Source: Thamnidium elegans (taxonomy: Eukaryota; Mucoromycota; Mucoromycetes; Mucorales; Mucoraceae). From it: a DNA stretch of 64,000 bases. This document shows positions 46,586 through 57,944 of this stretch, piece by piece. Positions within the stretch are counted from its first letter, which is position 1. The number at the start of each line of letters is the position of its first letter. The position numbers and the translations under genes were made by a program. The stretch is taken from positions 372,001 to 436,000 of the forward strand of contig JAIXMG010000023.1 of NCBI GenBank assembly GCA_025201345.1, written 5' to 3'. The notes under the pieces were generated by a model. That model was not told the DNA's origin, searched no databases, and worked only from the letters and a program-made list of their open reading frames with translations.

Positions 46586-47090
46586 GCTTCAAATCAAGTC
46601 ATTATAAATAAATATCCAGTTTTAATAGTGTAAAGATAATATTTGACGATGTAAATTGCCAATGAATGTTTGACTTGTATAGTAATAAAATCACAATATC
46701 AAAATTGACAATATGGACTACATACCCTACAATAATCGGAAGTATTATATGTCGTAAAAAGGCCGCCCTCCAGGGCAAAGAAAGTAAACATGTCTGGTGT
46801 AAAAAGGAGTGTAATGTTACCGTATGAACACGCTGCTTCGGGCTTGGTGTTTGCTCAACTTGGTATTTTGTTCGACTAGTGGTTTTGGTCCGACCCTTGT
46901 TTTGGTTACTAATCATAAATGGCCGCCCGCTAGGGCAAAAAGTATAATGATAACGTACAAGTAATTACCTTTTTTCTTCATGCGACTCGCTTTTGATTTC
47001 CATAATTTAAATACGCCTACTCTTTTTATTTTTCTCTCTTTATTTCACACTGTTACTTTTTTTTTTTTTTTTTTGCAAACACTACATAAC
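46586..47090. other. Intergenic region with a GGCCGCCC direct repeat
   Basis: GGCCGCCC-x-x-x-AGGGCAAA occurs at about 46761-46779 and again at 46920-46938 in the same direction, each a small GC-rich palindrome-like motif. No gene is seen; the minus frame at 46602-46916 is without known features. Confidence 0.4.
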
Positions 47091-47291
47091 TCCGGATGTT
47101 AGGATGTACTTGGTCTTTACGAGACCTCTCTCCTCAGGGAAGGAGTTTATGTCGTGTTTGCAGTGCAGAACTTTATACATTTTCCTGATGTTATGATGTA
47201 CTTGATTTCTTGCCTTGTTCTCTCTCCACGGGGAAGGGAAATTGTGCCGTTTTACAAATGACTGCAGTCTCTGGATGTCCTGATGTACTTA
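47091..47291. repeat. Degenerate tandem repeat, about 90-bp unit
   Basis: GGATGTTAGGATGTACTTGG near 47094, CTGATGTTATGATGTACTTG near 47185 and GGATGTCCTGATGTACTTAG near 47273 mark the starts of 2.2 degenerate units. Each full unit also has a CTCTCTCC-x-C-GGGAAGG block. The third ends where the QTRT1 3'-flank duplication begins. Confidence 0.65.
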
Positions 47292-47577
47292 GTTGCGTTT
47301 TTTAGGTTAATTATATATCCATCCGATGGCGGTCACTAAGGAGTATCTTGATTTATATACAACTTGGAAGTAGGTTTACTTAACCCGGACCAAAATCGTA
47401 TATAATATGTTAAACGTTTCTTCTACTCAAAAAATTATGCAGATATAGTCAAATATATGATAGCATGATAAAAAACAAAATAAAGCTCCGTTATACTTTT
47501 TATCTTCTTTTATTTCTATATCTAAAAGGGGAAAATAAACTATTCTATATACAAACAAACAAAAGAGGGCACTGTAA
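47292..47577. repeat. QTRT1 3' flank, right copy of the duplication
   Basis: This is the counterpart of 41030-41291. It directly follows the QTRT1 stop (minus strand) and holds its presumed polyadenylation region. It carries two small insertions relative to the left copy: ATCC within TATATCCATCCGATGG, and TTAACCCGGACC. Confidence 0.85.
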
Positions 47578-49048
47578 TTACAACAAGTCTACACCAACAC
47601 TTTTAAGCGCACTAACAGCCCATCCAGGATACTTGCTAGTATCTTTAAAATATCCTTTAAAGAATTGCTTCACATAACTAGGGAATTGATCTTTCTTGAT
47701 CGCTTCTCTCATCTCTCTCATTAATCTTAACTGAAAGTAGACGTTATGAACAGATACAAGTCTACCACCTACTGGATCTCTTGACACTAAATTTATATAA
47801 GATCGTGTATAATCCCGACACGTATCACATCCACAACCTTGTTCAATAGGTCCAAAATCATTACCGTATTTACCCGATTTTAAAGAGATAATGCCATTCA
47901 TTGTAAGCGCATTACCGAACCTCTACACACACACACAAAATTAGCTACTAATAATAAAAAAAAAAAAGAAAGAATTTTAACTTACAGCTGTTCGTGTAGG
48001 ATACACACAATCAAACATATCAACACCTAATGCAACACAAACGACTAAATCTTCAGCGTACCTACAACCAATACACGTGAATAAAAATAAAATGTGCCAC
48101 TTGATTCCTTCTTTCTTACCCAACACCCATACAATACACAGGTTTACTTTTTGGTAATAAATTTGTACACAACGTAACACTAAAAAAAAAAATTAGCAAC
48201 TTTGCTAATTCATAATTCAAAATAATTTTACATCTTCCAAAACTCTTCTTTTTCTTCTCCACCACTTAATCCGCCTACTGCATAACCTGGTGTATCTCTC
48301 TTTACCATTTCCTCAATACACAACTTTCGAAGCTCTGGGTTCAACCCACCTTGAATAATCGCAAACAAATTTTGAGTTTCAGGCTTTTGATGTGCTTTTA
48401 TACACCTATCCAACCACCGAATGGATCTCCACATGGCCTCTTCTACACGGGGTCCTGTTGTCAGCGAAGATATCACATCGTCCAACTGCATCATAATATC
48501 CGATCCAATCGAGTTCTGTAACGACATGCTGTGCTCTGGTGTCAACATCATGAGCGACCCGTCATGAGGCGATTGGAATTGAACTCCTTGTTCTGTAATC
48601 TCTGCCAACTTTAACAACGATACCATTTGAAACCCGCCACTATCCTGCATTTTTTTTATAAGTGACTATACGTACATATTTTCGTTTATTTATGTCTTAC
48701 CGTTAATAAGTTGCCATTCCAGTTTTGAAATGCGTGAGATCCACCTACTTGATCCAAGATTTCTTGTCCTGGTTTTAACCCCTACAAAAAAAAGAGGGGA
48801 GTGTAAATGACTGCACGTAAATAAGACAAGATTTTTTTTTTTTTTACAAGGTGATATGTATTATTCAACATGATTTGACACTTCATATCTTCAATAGCTT
48901 TTGGCGTAAAACCTTTTAAACTGCCTTGTGTACCCACAGGCATAAACACAGGTGTATCCACAAGTCCATGAGGTAAAATAAGTTTATTGACTCTAGCTTT
49001 TGTTGTAGAGCATGTAGCAACTGTTTCTAGACTTAACGCACTCTTCAT
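47578..49048 (-). CDS. QTRT1: tRNA-guanine transglycosylase, catalytic subunit
   Basis: Six exons join in frame (49048-48848, 48781-48701, 48644-48232, 48179-48120, 48061-47986, 47922-47578) for 391 residues. Motifs in order: [45 protein letters not shown] (catalytic base Asp), [13 protein letters not shown] with [11 protein letters not shown], then [20 protein letters not shown] with the nucleophile Asp before CVYPTR. The zinc site is [15 protein letters not shown], with the fourth ligand in [10 protein letters not shown]. The enzyme swaps G34 for queuine in Asp, Asn, His and Tyr tRNAs, normally with a QTRT2 partner that is not in this window. Its 3' flank has a second copy at 41 kb. Confidence 0.94.
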
Positions 49049-49631
49049 TATTTATGTATCACACAAAAAAAAAAAGGGAAAAAACTTTTTTTTTTTTGTT
49101 GTTGCTTCAAAATAATAGGTGGCTGAAATTTAAACCACTTATATTGATTGCCAAATTGTAATTTTTTATTAAAGAGTGTGTTCACATGCATGATAACCGA
49201 AATTGTCACTTTTAATTGTGATTACTTTTTATTTGTGTGTGAGTGCGTTATTCTTGGGGTTTAAGAATAAGTAAAAAAAAAAAGGGGGGGGGGACTAATA
49301 AGTACTGTACATGATGCATTTATCTCGTCACTGATATAAACTTACTATTGTTATACTCAATCAAGTACAAAAAGAGTTACTACAAGTGGTTAATTTACTA
49401 AAAGAAAAAAAAAAAGGGTAATGCTTTAATCACTATTCTATTTAATCAGTTGATAAACTGAACCGTTATTATGAACGGCACAGAATATCCCGGAGGAGCT
49501 TTAATCAGAAACATGTGATAACCCTTTCTTTCTTTCTTTTTTTTACTGCTGAAAAAAAAACAATTGTTTTATTTTTCTTTTTTCTTCTTCATACATTTAT
49601 ATTCATCTTTTTCTTTTTTTTTTTTTACATC
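49049..49631. other. Divergent promoter region between QTRT1 and the VAP gene
   Basis: About 580 bp shared by two genes transcribed away from each other. It holds T/A tracts, a G-run at 49286-49293 and a T-rich stretch before the VAP start. No gene is seen. Confidence 0.45.
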
Positions 49632-50855
49632 ATGTCTGTTATTATTGAACCTGCCGAACAATTAGAATTTCACGGTATGCAGATTAAAACTTTTTTTATA
49701 TAAGCTAGATGAAGACTAATACCCTTTTCTTTATATGAAGGTCCATTTACGCGTGTCTCAAAGGAATCTCTCCATGTAAAGAATCCCGGAACTGAAGCTG
49801 TTATTTTTAAAGTAAAGACAACAGCTCCTAAACAATACTGTGTTCGACCAAACGCTGGACGTATTGAACCTAACTCAGAAATTGAAGTTCAAAGTAAGTA
49901 TATATCATTATTACACGAGTTCTATATTGATGCGGTTACTAGTTATTTTACAACCATTCAAGGAAGAACTTCCAGAGGACTACAAGTGTAAGGATAAGTT
50001 TCTTGTTCAAACTGCTCCAATCAACGAATCATTTGAGCAACAAGACATTTCTAGTATGGTAAAGTATTATACAGATACACATAAAAAAAAGGGTATATAT
50101 AACTTACAATAACACAGTGGTCGCATGTGGAAGTGGAGGAAAAGGCTAGTATGCATCAACACAAGATCAAGTGTGTGTTTGTTGGTCCAAGAGAAGAAGA
50201 AGAACAAGAAGAAGTGGTAGACCAAGAAAACGTAAGCATTTTTTAACCGTACACAAAAAAACAAAAAAACAAAAAAAAAATACTACAACAAACAAACAAC
50301 GATAGATCTTAATTTATTATTATTTTGTAGAGTAATATTGTATCTGCTCCTATTATTCCTGAACCGGTTACAACTGCCGATAACATTACATCATCGTCAA
50401 AAGCGTCATCGTCTGTAGAAACACCAGCTCCTATCAACACAACAAAAGAACCTGAAAATCCAGTTGCACCTCTTCAATCTGCTAGTGCTTTTTCACCTGC
50501 TGTTGTAGCCAACCCTTCCGTTACTGTTTCACCTCCTACTGAAACCAAGCCAAGAAGTATGCCAGTAGTAGAAAAGAAAAGTGAAATTAAAAAGGAAGTG
50601 GATGCAAACAAGGAATTAAATGAAGCATTGCAAAAAATTAAACAACTTGAACAACAATTAATTGAAGCTGAAAAGGAAAATATTCGTTCTCGTAGTAATA
50701 ACGGACGTAAATTACCTGCTACAGTTCAACCATTAGATGCCGTACATCAACATTTGGCAGCTTTAGAAAAACCAAGTCCTACTGAAGGCTATCCACCTCA
50801 AGTTGTATTAGCAGTAGCAGCTCTAGTTTTTATTTTCACATATCTCTTTTTCTAA
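49632..50855 (+). CDS. VAP-family ER membrane protein (SCS2-like)
   Basis: Five exons join in frame (49632-49674, 49741-49893, 49943-50058, 50118-50231, 50331-50855) for 316 residues. The MSP domain spans about residues 1-125: IIEPAEQLEFHGPFTRVSKE, VKTTAPKQYCVRPNAGRIEP (the FFAT-peptide binding face) and DKFLVQTAPI. A Ser/Thr/Pro-rich linker follows, then a coiled coil (ELNEALQKIKQLEQQLIEAE) and a C-terminal membrane anchor (VVLAVAALVFIFTYLFF). VAP proteins sit in the ER and tether it to plasma membrane and other organelles by binding FFAT motifs. The stop is 23 bp from the stop of the 2-thiouridylase gene on the other strand. Confidence 0.93.
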
Positions 50856-50878
50856 ATAAATAAATAAAAAAAGTACCT

Positions 50879-51997
50879 TTATAGTACAGTTTCAATGACT
50901 CCGCTACCTAAACACCAATCTTGATCCCAAACTACTACTTGTTGACCACGTGCAATAGCTCTTATAGGATTTTTGAAACGTATAGAATAAAGACCATCGG
51001 ACCTCAGTGACAAAATCGCCTTTTCAGGTGACTGTCTGTACCTCACTTGAGCGTCCAAAAGCAATTGGTTATTTACCAACTTTGGTTTTTCCTCGGTAGT
51101 CCAGACCCAATCACGAGCGATACAATGGTTTGAAAACAAAGCAGGATGATTTGAACCAGCAACACAAACCAATTTATTCTCACTCAACTCCTTTTGTGCC
51201 ACAAACCATTTATCAGAACCATGACAGATACGAGAAGCCTGACCAATGGTGTAACCATACAATCCATTATGTTGTCCAATCAATTGTCCACTATCTAGAT
51301 CCACAACAGGTCCTGGCGGTTGATCTATATATTGTTCAAGAAACTCAGAGAACTTTTTTCTTTGTCCAACAAAACAAATACCCATTGATTCCTTCTTTTT
51401 AGCAATATCAAACAGCCCAAGTTCAACTGCCAACTTTTTAACTTTCGATTTCGATTCAATATCACCTAACGGGAATATCGTACGCTTTAAAGCATCTTCG
51501 GTCACTGTAGACAAATAATAAGATTGATCCTTATTTCGTTCTAGACCACGCAGTAATTTCCCATTGACGGATCTACAATAATGACCTGTTGCAAACCATG
51601 CATCCTTTGGTATCTTATTTAATAAAGCTCCAAATTTAATTTCGCTGTTACAGCTAATGTCTGGATTGGGCGTGAGTCCATGAGCATAATCTGCAAGCGT
51701 CTTTTCAAACACGTCGTTCCAATATTCTTTGACAAAGTCAACATGACTGCAGTCAATGCCAAGTGTTTCACATACTTTTTGAACATCTTGCCAATCTTGT
51801 CGGCTGGTACACTCGCCCCGTTCATCCGAACTATCCCAATTGCGCATATAAATACCCTGGACATTGAAGCCCTGTTGTTTCAATAGCGCAGCGGAAACAC
51901 TGGAATCTACACCTCCTGACATGGCAATTACTACTTTATCTCCTCGCTTTGGTTGTGTCGAAAACAAGCGTTTTAATATCTGTGTGTGTCGAAGCAT
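50879..51997 (-). CDS. SLM3: Mitochondrial tRNA 2-thiouridylase (MnmA/MTU1/SLM3)
   Basis: A single exon encodes 372 residues. The start MLRHTQILKRLFSTQPKRGD is a likely mitochondrial presequence. The PP-loop is VVIAMSGGVDSSVSAALLKQ. GIYMRNWDSSDE follows; the first catalytic Cys lies in LTPNPDISCNSEIKFGALL and the second in ESMGICFVGQRKKFSEFLEQ. RNKDQSYYLSTV and PPGPVVDLDSGQLIGQHNGL match the tRNA-binding part. The enzyme installs the 2-thio group on U34 of mitochondrial Lys, Glu and Gln tRNAs. It is divergent from the kinase gene at 52477 across 480 bp. Confidence 0.94.
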   Translation of the reverse strand: MLRHTQILKRLFSTQPKRGDKVVIAMSGGVDSSVSAALLKQQGFNVQGIYMRNWDSSDERGECTSRQDWQDVQKVCETLGIDCSHVDFVKEYWNDVFEKTLADYAHGLTPNPDISCNSEIKFGALLNKIPKDAWFATGHYCRSVNGKLLRGLERNKDQSYYLSTVTEDALKRTIFPLGDIESKSKVKKLAVELGLFDIAKKKESMGICFVGQRKKFSEFLEQYIDQPPGPVVDLDSGQLIGQHNGLYGYTIGQASRICHGSDKWFVAQKELSENKLVCVAGSNHPALFSNHCIARDWVWTTEEKPKLVNNQLLLDAQVRYRQSPEKAILSLRSDGLYSIRFKNPIRAIARGQQVVVWDQDWCLGSGVIETVL

Positions 51998-52476
51998 TGC
52001 CTTGTTTTATAAATGAAAAGAGAGATGCAAATGTTTTTTTTTTTTTTTGACATGTATTTAAAGTTCAGAGTTCGGAAATACAAGTAATTTTAATTTTAAA
52101 AAAAAAACAAGGGGGGATTTTTTTGTTTGTGCAAAAAACACTATTTATTATCAAACACAAACGCAGACATATCAAAATCAACTGATTTTTTTGCACGCTT
52201 TTCTATTTTACGCCCCTTCAAACAGTTAAAAGGAGCCCTTTTTTGTTTATTTCAATAATCGTCATATCTAGATCCATGTTGATGAAACACACACACACTT
52301 TACAAGTAAAAAAAAAAAAAAGCCTCTTTAATATGACCATATAAAAAAAAAGTCTGTGTGTGATCACCTGGTTAGTAAAAAAAGAAAAGAAAAAAACTAG
52401 TATAAATTCTATCCTTTTTTTTATTTTCTTCCCCTTTCTTTTTTTATATATAAATAAGTACATAAACTAAAAAAAA

Positions 52477-54037
52477 ATGTCATTTACTTTAAAAATGCCA
52501 TTTGAAAGCATTTTATTAACACCAGAGAGATCAGTTCCATCCAGCCCTTCTCTATCCGCCGCTGTTGTTACACACACTAATGCGACCACCAACCACCTTC
52601 ATACCAATGATCCCAGTGCCGTCGATTTTGTTGAGCTCACCCGTCTCTTACAAAACGTAGCATCTCGTACGCACAAACACATTTACAAAAAGACAACAAC
52701 AACCTCCTCCAGTACTTCTTCTTGCAGCAGCAGCAGCAACTCAATTCAAAAATCCTGTTTAAATCCAAATACACCACCCCAATTCATATTTAAAAAACCA
52801 CTTTACAACCAATACTACCATCAAACTCATTTTCACCATAGCTGTAGCGCTTTAACTCCAATTCAATCCAACACAAATATCACCCCATTTAATGATCTAA
52901 AGAGGTTCTTTGTTAATAGTTTAACTGAACCTTCTTTTGCAAACCAATTTAAACAAAATATATCTAGTAGATATGGTCAATGGGGTAAGAGGCATTTTGC
53001 GGCATTTATCATTAGGGAGAGAGAAACATATTAACTCTTTTTTTTTTCTGCTTTTAGGTAGATACATTGGTAAAGGAGCTGGTGGCTCTGTTAGATTAAT
53101 CCACCAACACCAAAAAGTATTTGCAGTTAAACAATTTCGTAAAAGATTACCACATGAAACCGAAAAGGATTATGTGAAAAAAGTGACTGCAGAATTCTGT
53201 ATTGGATCTACTCTACATCACCCAAATGTCATTGAGACGCTTGACTTGGTGCAAGAAGAAGAGAACTTTTATGAAATTATGGAATATGCCCCAAACGATC
53301 TTTTCAATGTGGTCATGAGCGGTATGATGTCAAAAGAAGAAATCGCTTGTTGTTGGCGTCAATTATTAAATGGTGTTCATTATTTACATTCTATGGGAAT
53401 CGCCCACAGAGATCTTAAACTGGATAATTTAGTTCTTGATCAGATGGGAATACTTAAAATAATTGATTTCGGCTGTTCTACCGTGTTCAAATATCCCTTT
53501 GAGAATTCCACCACCATGACAAAAGGTAGTACAGAAAATTTCATTATTCTAAAAAAGCTAATCTTTTTTTTTTCCTGTTGTAGGCGTGTTTGGATCTGAT
53601 CCTTATATCGCTCCAGAACAATATGTACAACAAGTGTACGACCCTCGCTTATCAGATGTATGGTCATGTGGAATTATCTTTGTTTGCATGACAATTAAAA
53701 GATTCCCTTGGCGATTACCTCGAAATTCTGATCCTGCCTTTCGTTCATTTGCCACCAATCATAACCAACAAAAGTTTCGTTTATTAAAATTATTACCTCG
53801 TGAATCTCGTTCTGTCATGACAAGTATATTAGAGACTGATCCCACTCGTCGGTATAGCATATCAACCATCTTAAAAGATGATTGGGTACGTAACATAGAT
53901 CTTTGCTCTATTGATGAACCTGGTTCTCGTCATGTTCATCATGTATCTAGCGTTAGTGACGAACAAAGAGGTAATTTAGTTGTCATGACAGCTGAACCTC
54001 CTGGTTTAGTTGCTGAAAAAGAAAAGAGAAAACGTCA

Positions 54038-54041
<4 letters not shown>
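52477..54041 (+). CDS. HAL/NPR1-family Ser/Thr protein kinase
   Basis: Three exons (52477-52984, 53058-53525, 53584-54041) join in frame to 477 residues. The first 165 residues are Ser/Thr/His-rich and disordered, ending in DLKRFF. The kinase domain has the Gly loop [14 protein letters not shown]-type Lys in FAVKQFRK, the alpha-C Glu in [14 protein letters not shown], catalytic [18 protein letters not shown] and DVWSCG. The EFCIGS...LHHPNVI and [15 protein letters not shown] forms are typical of the fungal HAL kinases (HAL5, SAT4, NPR1), which control plasma-membrane ion and nutrient transporters. The C-terminus is short and basic (AEKEKRKRQ). A long poly-A follows the stop. Confidence 0.9.
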
Positions 54042-54076
<35 letters not shown>

Positions 54077-54316
54077 GAAGAATTTTTTTGTATTTTTAGT
54101 ATCCCCTTATTTTGATCAAAACCAAATTCACCTCCCCCATTCCACTTGTATATCATAAAAAAATAAACCGTAAACGCGTTCTTCTCCTTATTAAAAATCA
54201 CTGACGTATTTTTTGCAGTCCCCCCTCTCTTATATCATTAAAGTAAAAAAAAAATATCGCTTTTTTCTTTTTCTTCTTTTTTTTTTTATTTTTTAGATAA
54301 ATTAAATAATGCAACC

Positions 54317-57213
54317 ATGGCAACAATAGATACGGCATACTACGTTCCAACATTTTTAGGTTTATCTACCACATTTGGTATTTCTTGTGCAGTTTCTGCA
54401 ACTTGTATTATAGGTTTCGAAATTTGTAAACGTTTAGAATCCATGAACAATTTATTTTCACCACGAACCCAATTACTAAAGTAAATTAGCACCGTAAATA
54501 AAAAAAATATATATAAGAGTTAACGTATGCTTTTTTATCACATTAGAAACCCAGTGAGAAAACAATCCCGTCATCTATTCGCTTGGGTGAGCTCCGTATT
54601 CCAGCTGGATGAAACTGACTATGTGGCTCAAGTGGGCTTAGATGCAACCATGCACATTCGCTTTTTACGTATGGTCGTTCACTTCCTTACCGTGCAATCG
54701 CTGTTTGTCTGTCCCATCCTGCTAGGTCTGCACTGGACCGGCGCCGCCACCTCACTCGACCACACAGACCTGGCCAACGAATTCACCTCATTAGCCAAAA
54801 ACGAATCCACACGTACCGAAATCCTCTCCAACATTGACCACTTCCGCTCCAACTCTACACTCTACTACCTATCCATCGCCAACATCCCCAACAAGAACCC
54901 GATTGTCTGGGTCCACGTCTTCTTTACCTTTTCCACATCTCTGGTCTGGCTCTGGCTCTTGTTCGTCAACCACATCCACCACATCGACCTGTTGCAGCAG
55001 CAGCCGCTAAAAAATCGCTTGCACGAACGATCCGTGCTGATAACCCATGTACCGCACAACTTGCGCAACTGCCAGTCCTTACAGCAGCACTTTGACCACG
55101 CCCAAATTGGCACCGTTGAAAAAGTCACGCTCGTTTCCAACACGGCGATCAAACTCGTAGAAACCATATTGAAAAAGAGACGAACCGCAATTGATAAATT
55201 AGAAATGTTGTTAATCGGAATGGTTTCATCACACTTGCCAAATCTAGATTGGTACACCGTCTTGACACAAATAAAAGAAAAGCCTGGTGTCGAAAAACTA
55301 GTGAGCATTTTAAAGGATTTACAGGTCATGGATAAAGAGATTTTAAGGCTAAGAGATGTCAACAGGTCTCCAGAGTACTACATGCCAACCGGTGCCGCAT
55401 TTGTTACATTCAAGTAAAAATATTTACTTTAATATATATATATATATCTAAAACTTTTTTATCTTTTAGCTCTGCTTATTCCGCTCAAATTTGTGCTCAA
55501 ATCGTAACTTCTTGGAAACCTGGTGTATTCGATACAAGAATGGCTCCAGAACCAAGAGACATCCTATGGCGAAGTTTATTACGAAGAGGTAGAAAAGATC
55601 GTATTACAGGAAGGTTTAGGCAATGGATTGTATTTGCAGCTGTTTGGTACAAATAAACCTTTGTTGATTATTTTTAAAAAAAAAACTAAATATTTATATT
55701 AGGTCCTTAACTATATTTTGGTTGTTTCCAATTAGTTTTATACTAGGTCTAACTTCAATGCAATCTCTATCTCAACACTTTACTTTTTTACAGTACTTCC
55801 TAAACACTTCGTTTTTAATACGATCTTTTATTCAAAACATCTTGCCTACTTTACTGGTAACTCTATTTATGAGTTTTTTACCATGGATTTTATTAGGTAA
55901 CAAAAAAAACACTCTCCCCCCCCCCCTTTTTTTTAGCACACTAAAAAAGGTTATTATTAGAAATATCTAAACAACAAGACTTTGTATCATATTCCGAACT
56001 AGAAGATTCAGTCTTAGGCCGCTACTACCACTTTGCAATCTTCAATGTTCTCATTGTCTTTCTATTGGGTACCACCTTCCTAACGACCATGCTTGACGTT
56101 TTATACGAGCCCACCATGCTGATCCAGCTATTAGCAAACGCACTACCGCAAGGAGCCAACTTCTTTCTCAACTACATTTTATTTAATTCATCTACACATG
56201 CAATGGAATTAATCCAACTAGGGTCTCAACTATTCGGTCATATTTTTCTGACACTACCTTGTATCAGCAAGACACCACGTATCCGCATGCGTCATACCAC
56301 TCCTTGGTCGTTCCCATACTACTACTACTATCCAAACCACATCCTTGTTCTGGTCATCACCCTCACCTACTCTGTCATCCAACCGCTGATCCTGATCTTT
56401 TCGCTATTCTACTTTGCATTTGCACTGACCGTTTATCGCCACCAGTACATGTATTGTTACATCCGACGATACGAAACAGGCGGCTCTCGGCACTACCGAA
56501 AGATGACTCGATACACTTCAGACGGATTACTCATCTTTCAGTTCACCATGGTGGGCTTACTCTATTTAAAAGGCGTCATACCTGCTGCCACCGCCATCCT
56601 GCCTTTAATTATATTCACCATCTGGTTCAAGGTCAAATTAAACAGTTTGTTTCAAAGAAGATCAAAGCACCCTTATATCGGTCGCTTTGATACCATCAAT
56701 GGCCATTTAAAACATCAGGATCAGCTACGAAGGAAATCCACCTGGAGGCATCTGGATGACGTTTGGAAATTCTCGTATATTAAAAATTGGTGGGCGGCAG
56801 GAAGGTACGCACAGCACAGTTGCAACAATCAATCCACCATGCATTTATCCACGCTACAGCAGCAAATTCGAACTTCCTCCGTAATCCAATCTGATATCAC
56901 GACCGTTCCTAACCGACTAGAAGAGGACGAGGACGAATTGTATCGAAAGGATATAGTAGACGAAGAAGAAAACCTATCAAACGCATCCAGCATGATGATG
57001 ATCGATTCCGACTGTGATTTAAGCAAATATCCCGATGATTCAAAATCGCCTGCAGAGACCTACGAACATCCTGCACTGACGGAACCTCTGGTCACCGATT
57101 TGATTTTACCTCGCTGTACCAAATCACGAAACTGGAATATAAAAGAATGCGTGCTGGTACCCTTAGATATCGTAACCTATGTATTACTGGACATAAAAGA
57201 ACCTGCCATTTAA
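54317..57213 (+). CDS. CSC1/OSCA-family cation channel
   Basis: Five exons join in frame (54317-54480, 54547-55413, 55470-55646, 55703-55896, 55961-57213) for 884 residues. The order is: a first membrane helix (FLGLSTTFGISCAVSATCII), two more helices around VVHFLTVQSLFVCPILLGLH and WVHVFFTFSTSLVWLWLLFV, a cytosolic RRM-like loop (RSVLITHVPHNLRNCQSL to GAAFVTFNSAYSAQI), then the multi-helix DUF221 core (IFWLFPISFILGLTSMQSL; PNHILVLVITLTYSVIQPLI; HQYMYCYIRRYETGG) and a long acidic C-terminal tail. This is the osmosensitive calcium-permeable channel family (Rsn1/PHM7 type). Exon 2 has a marked run of C-ending codons unlike its neighbours. Confidence 0.93.
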
Positions 57214-57395
57214 GTTATTCATCACGTGGAATGTTACGCAAGAAAGTGTTGACTTTCTAAATACAGACATGGTCCATAAAGGCACTAGGTTTTAATTGGC
57301 TTGGCAATTTACTTTATATATAAAACTGTTTTTTTTTTACCCAGCCCTATTTTTATACCTTTTTTCTTTTTTACATCTTTAAATAAATTCAAACA

Positions 57396-57944
57396 ATGGA
57401 GAAAGTCAAAGAGGTAAGTTTTTTTTTTATTATTTAAATAGGGACGTTTTCCCTTTTTTAAAACAATCCCAACCGAGATGATGGTGTTAAAACGTTTTCT
57501 TTTTTTTTGGGGGGGTCTGTAGAAACTCGCTAACCTTCGTGCTGAAGCTGAAGCTTCCAACGCTCTTGCTGAAGAATACGAAGCTAAAATCAAGCAACTT
57601 GAATTAGAAAGTACTTCCAAGGACCATGAACTTTTGTCTATCCAAATCCGCGCAAAGAACTTGGAAGATCAATTAGATAAAGCTGAAGCTCAGTTACAAC
57701 TTACTTCTGCCAAGTAAGTTTTTTTTAACTACAAATATATGTTCTTGAATATTGATATTCTCTCTTTTTTTTTTTTTTTAGATACAATGAAGCTGATTTA
57801 AAGGCTGAGGAAGCTGAACGTACTGTTCAAAAGCTTGAGCAAGAGTTGATCGATAAGGAACAACACTATGAGGATATCCTTGAAAAGTATACTGGTGCAA
57901 AGGCTGAGTTGGATGAGTTAGCACGTCAATTTGATGAATTGTAA
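57396..57944 (+). CDS. Tropomyosin, short form
   Basis: Three exons (57396-57413, 57523-57713, 57782-57944) join in frame to only 123 residues. The start MEKVKEKLANLRAEAEASNA matches fungal tropomyosin N-termini, and the whole protein is an unbroken heptad coiled coil, ending EDILEKYTGAKAELDELARQ and FDEL. Known fungal tropomyosins such as fission-yeast Cdc8 have 161 residues, covering four actins. Here about one actin period (near 40 residues) is lacking in the middle, with both ends kept. It would stabilise actin cables used for polarised growth and cytokinesis. Exon borders are clean, so the shortness is not due to a missed exon that I can see. Confidence 0.85.

Noticed and set aside
47578..47901. 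Stand-alone gene for the zinc-site fragment
   Set aside because: It is the last exon of QTRT1 and joins in frame with the upstream exons.
54865..55362. 165-codon minus-strand frame within the CSC1 gene
   Set aside because: Antisense of the C-ending codon island; no domain, and the plus-strand product matches a known family.
55722..55970. Separate small membrane protein in the CSC1 locus
   Set aside because: It is exon 4 of CSC1 read on into the following intron; splice sites join it to both neighbours.
56259..56690. Second plus-strand frame of 143 residues in CSC1 exon 5
   Set aside because: Shadow in another frame of the long in-frame channel exon.
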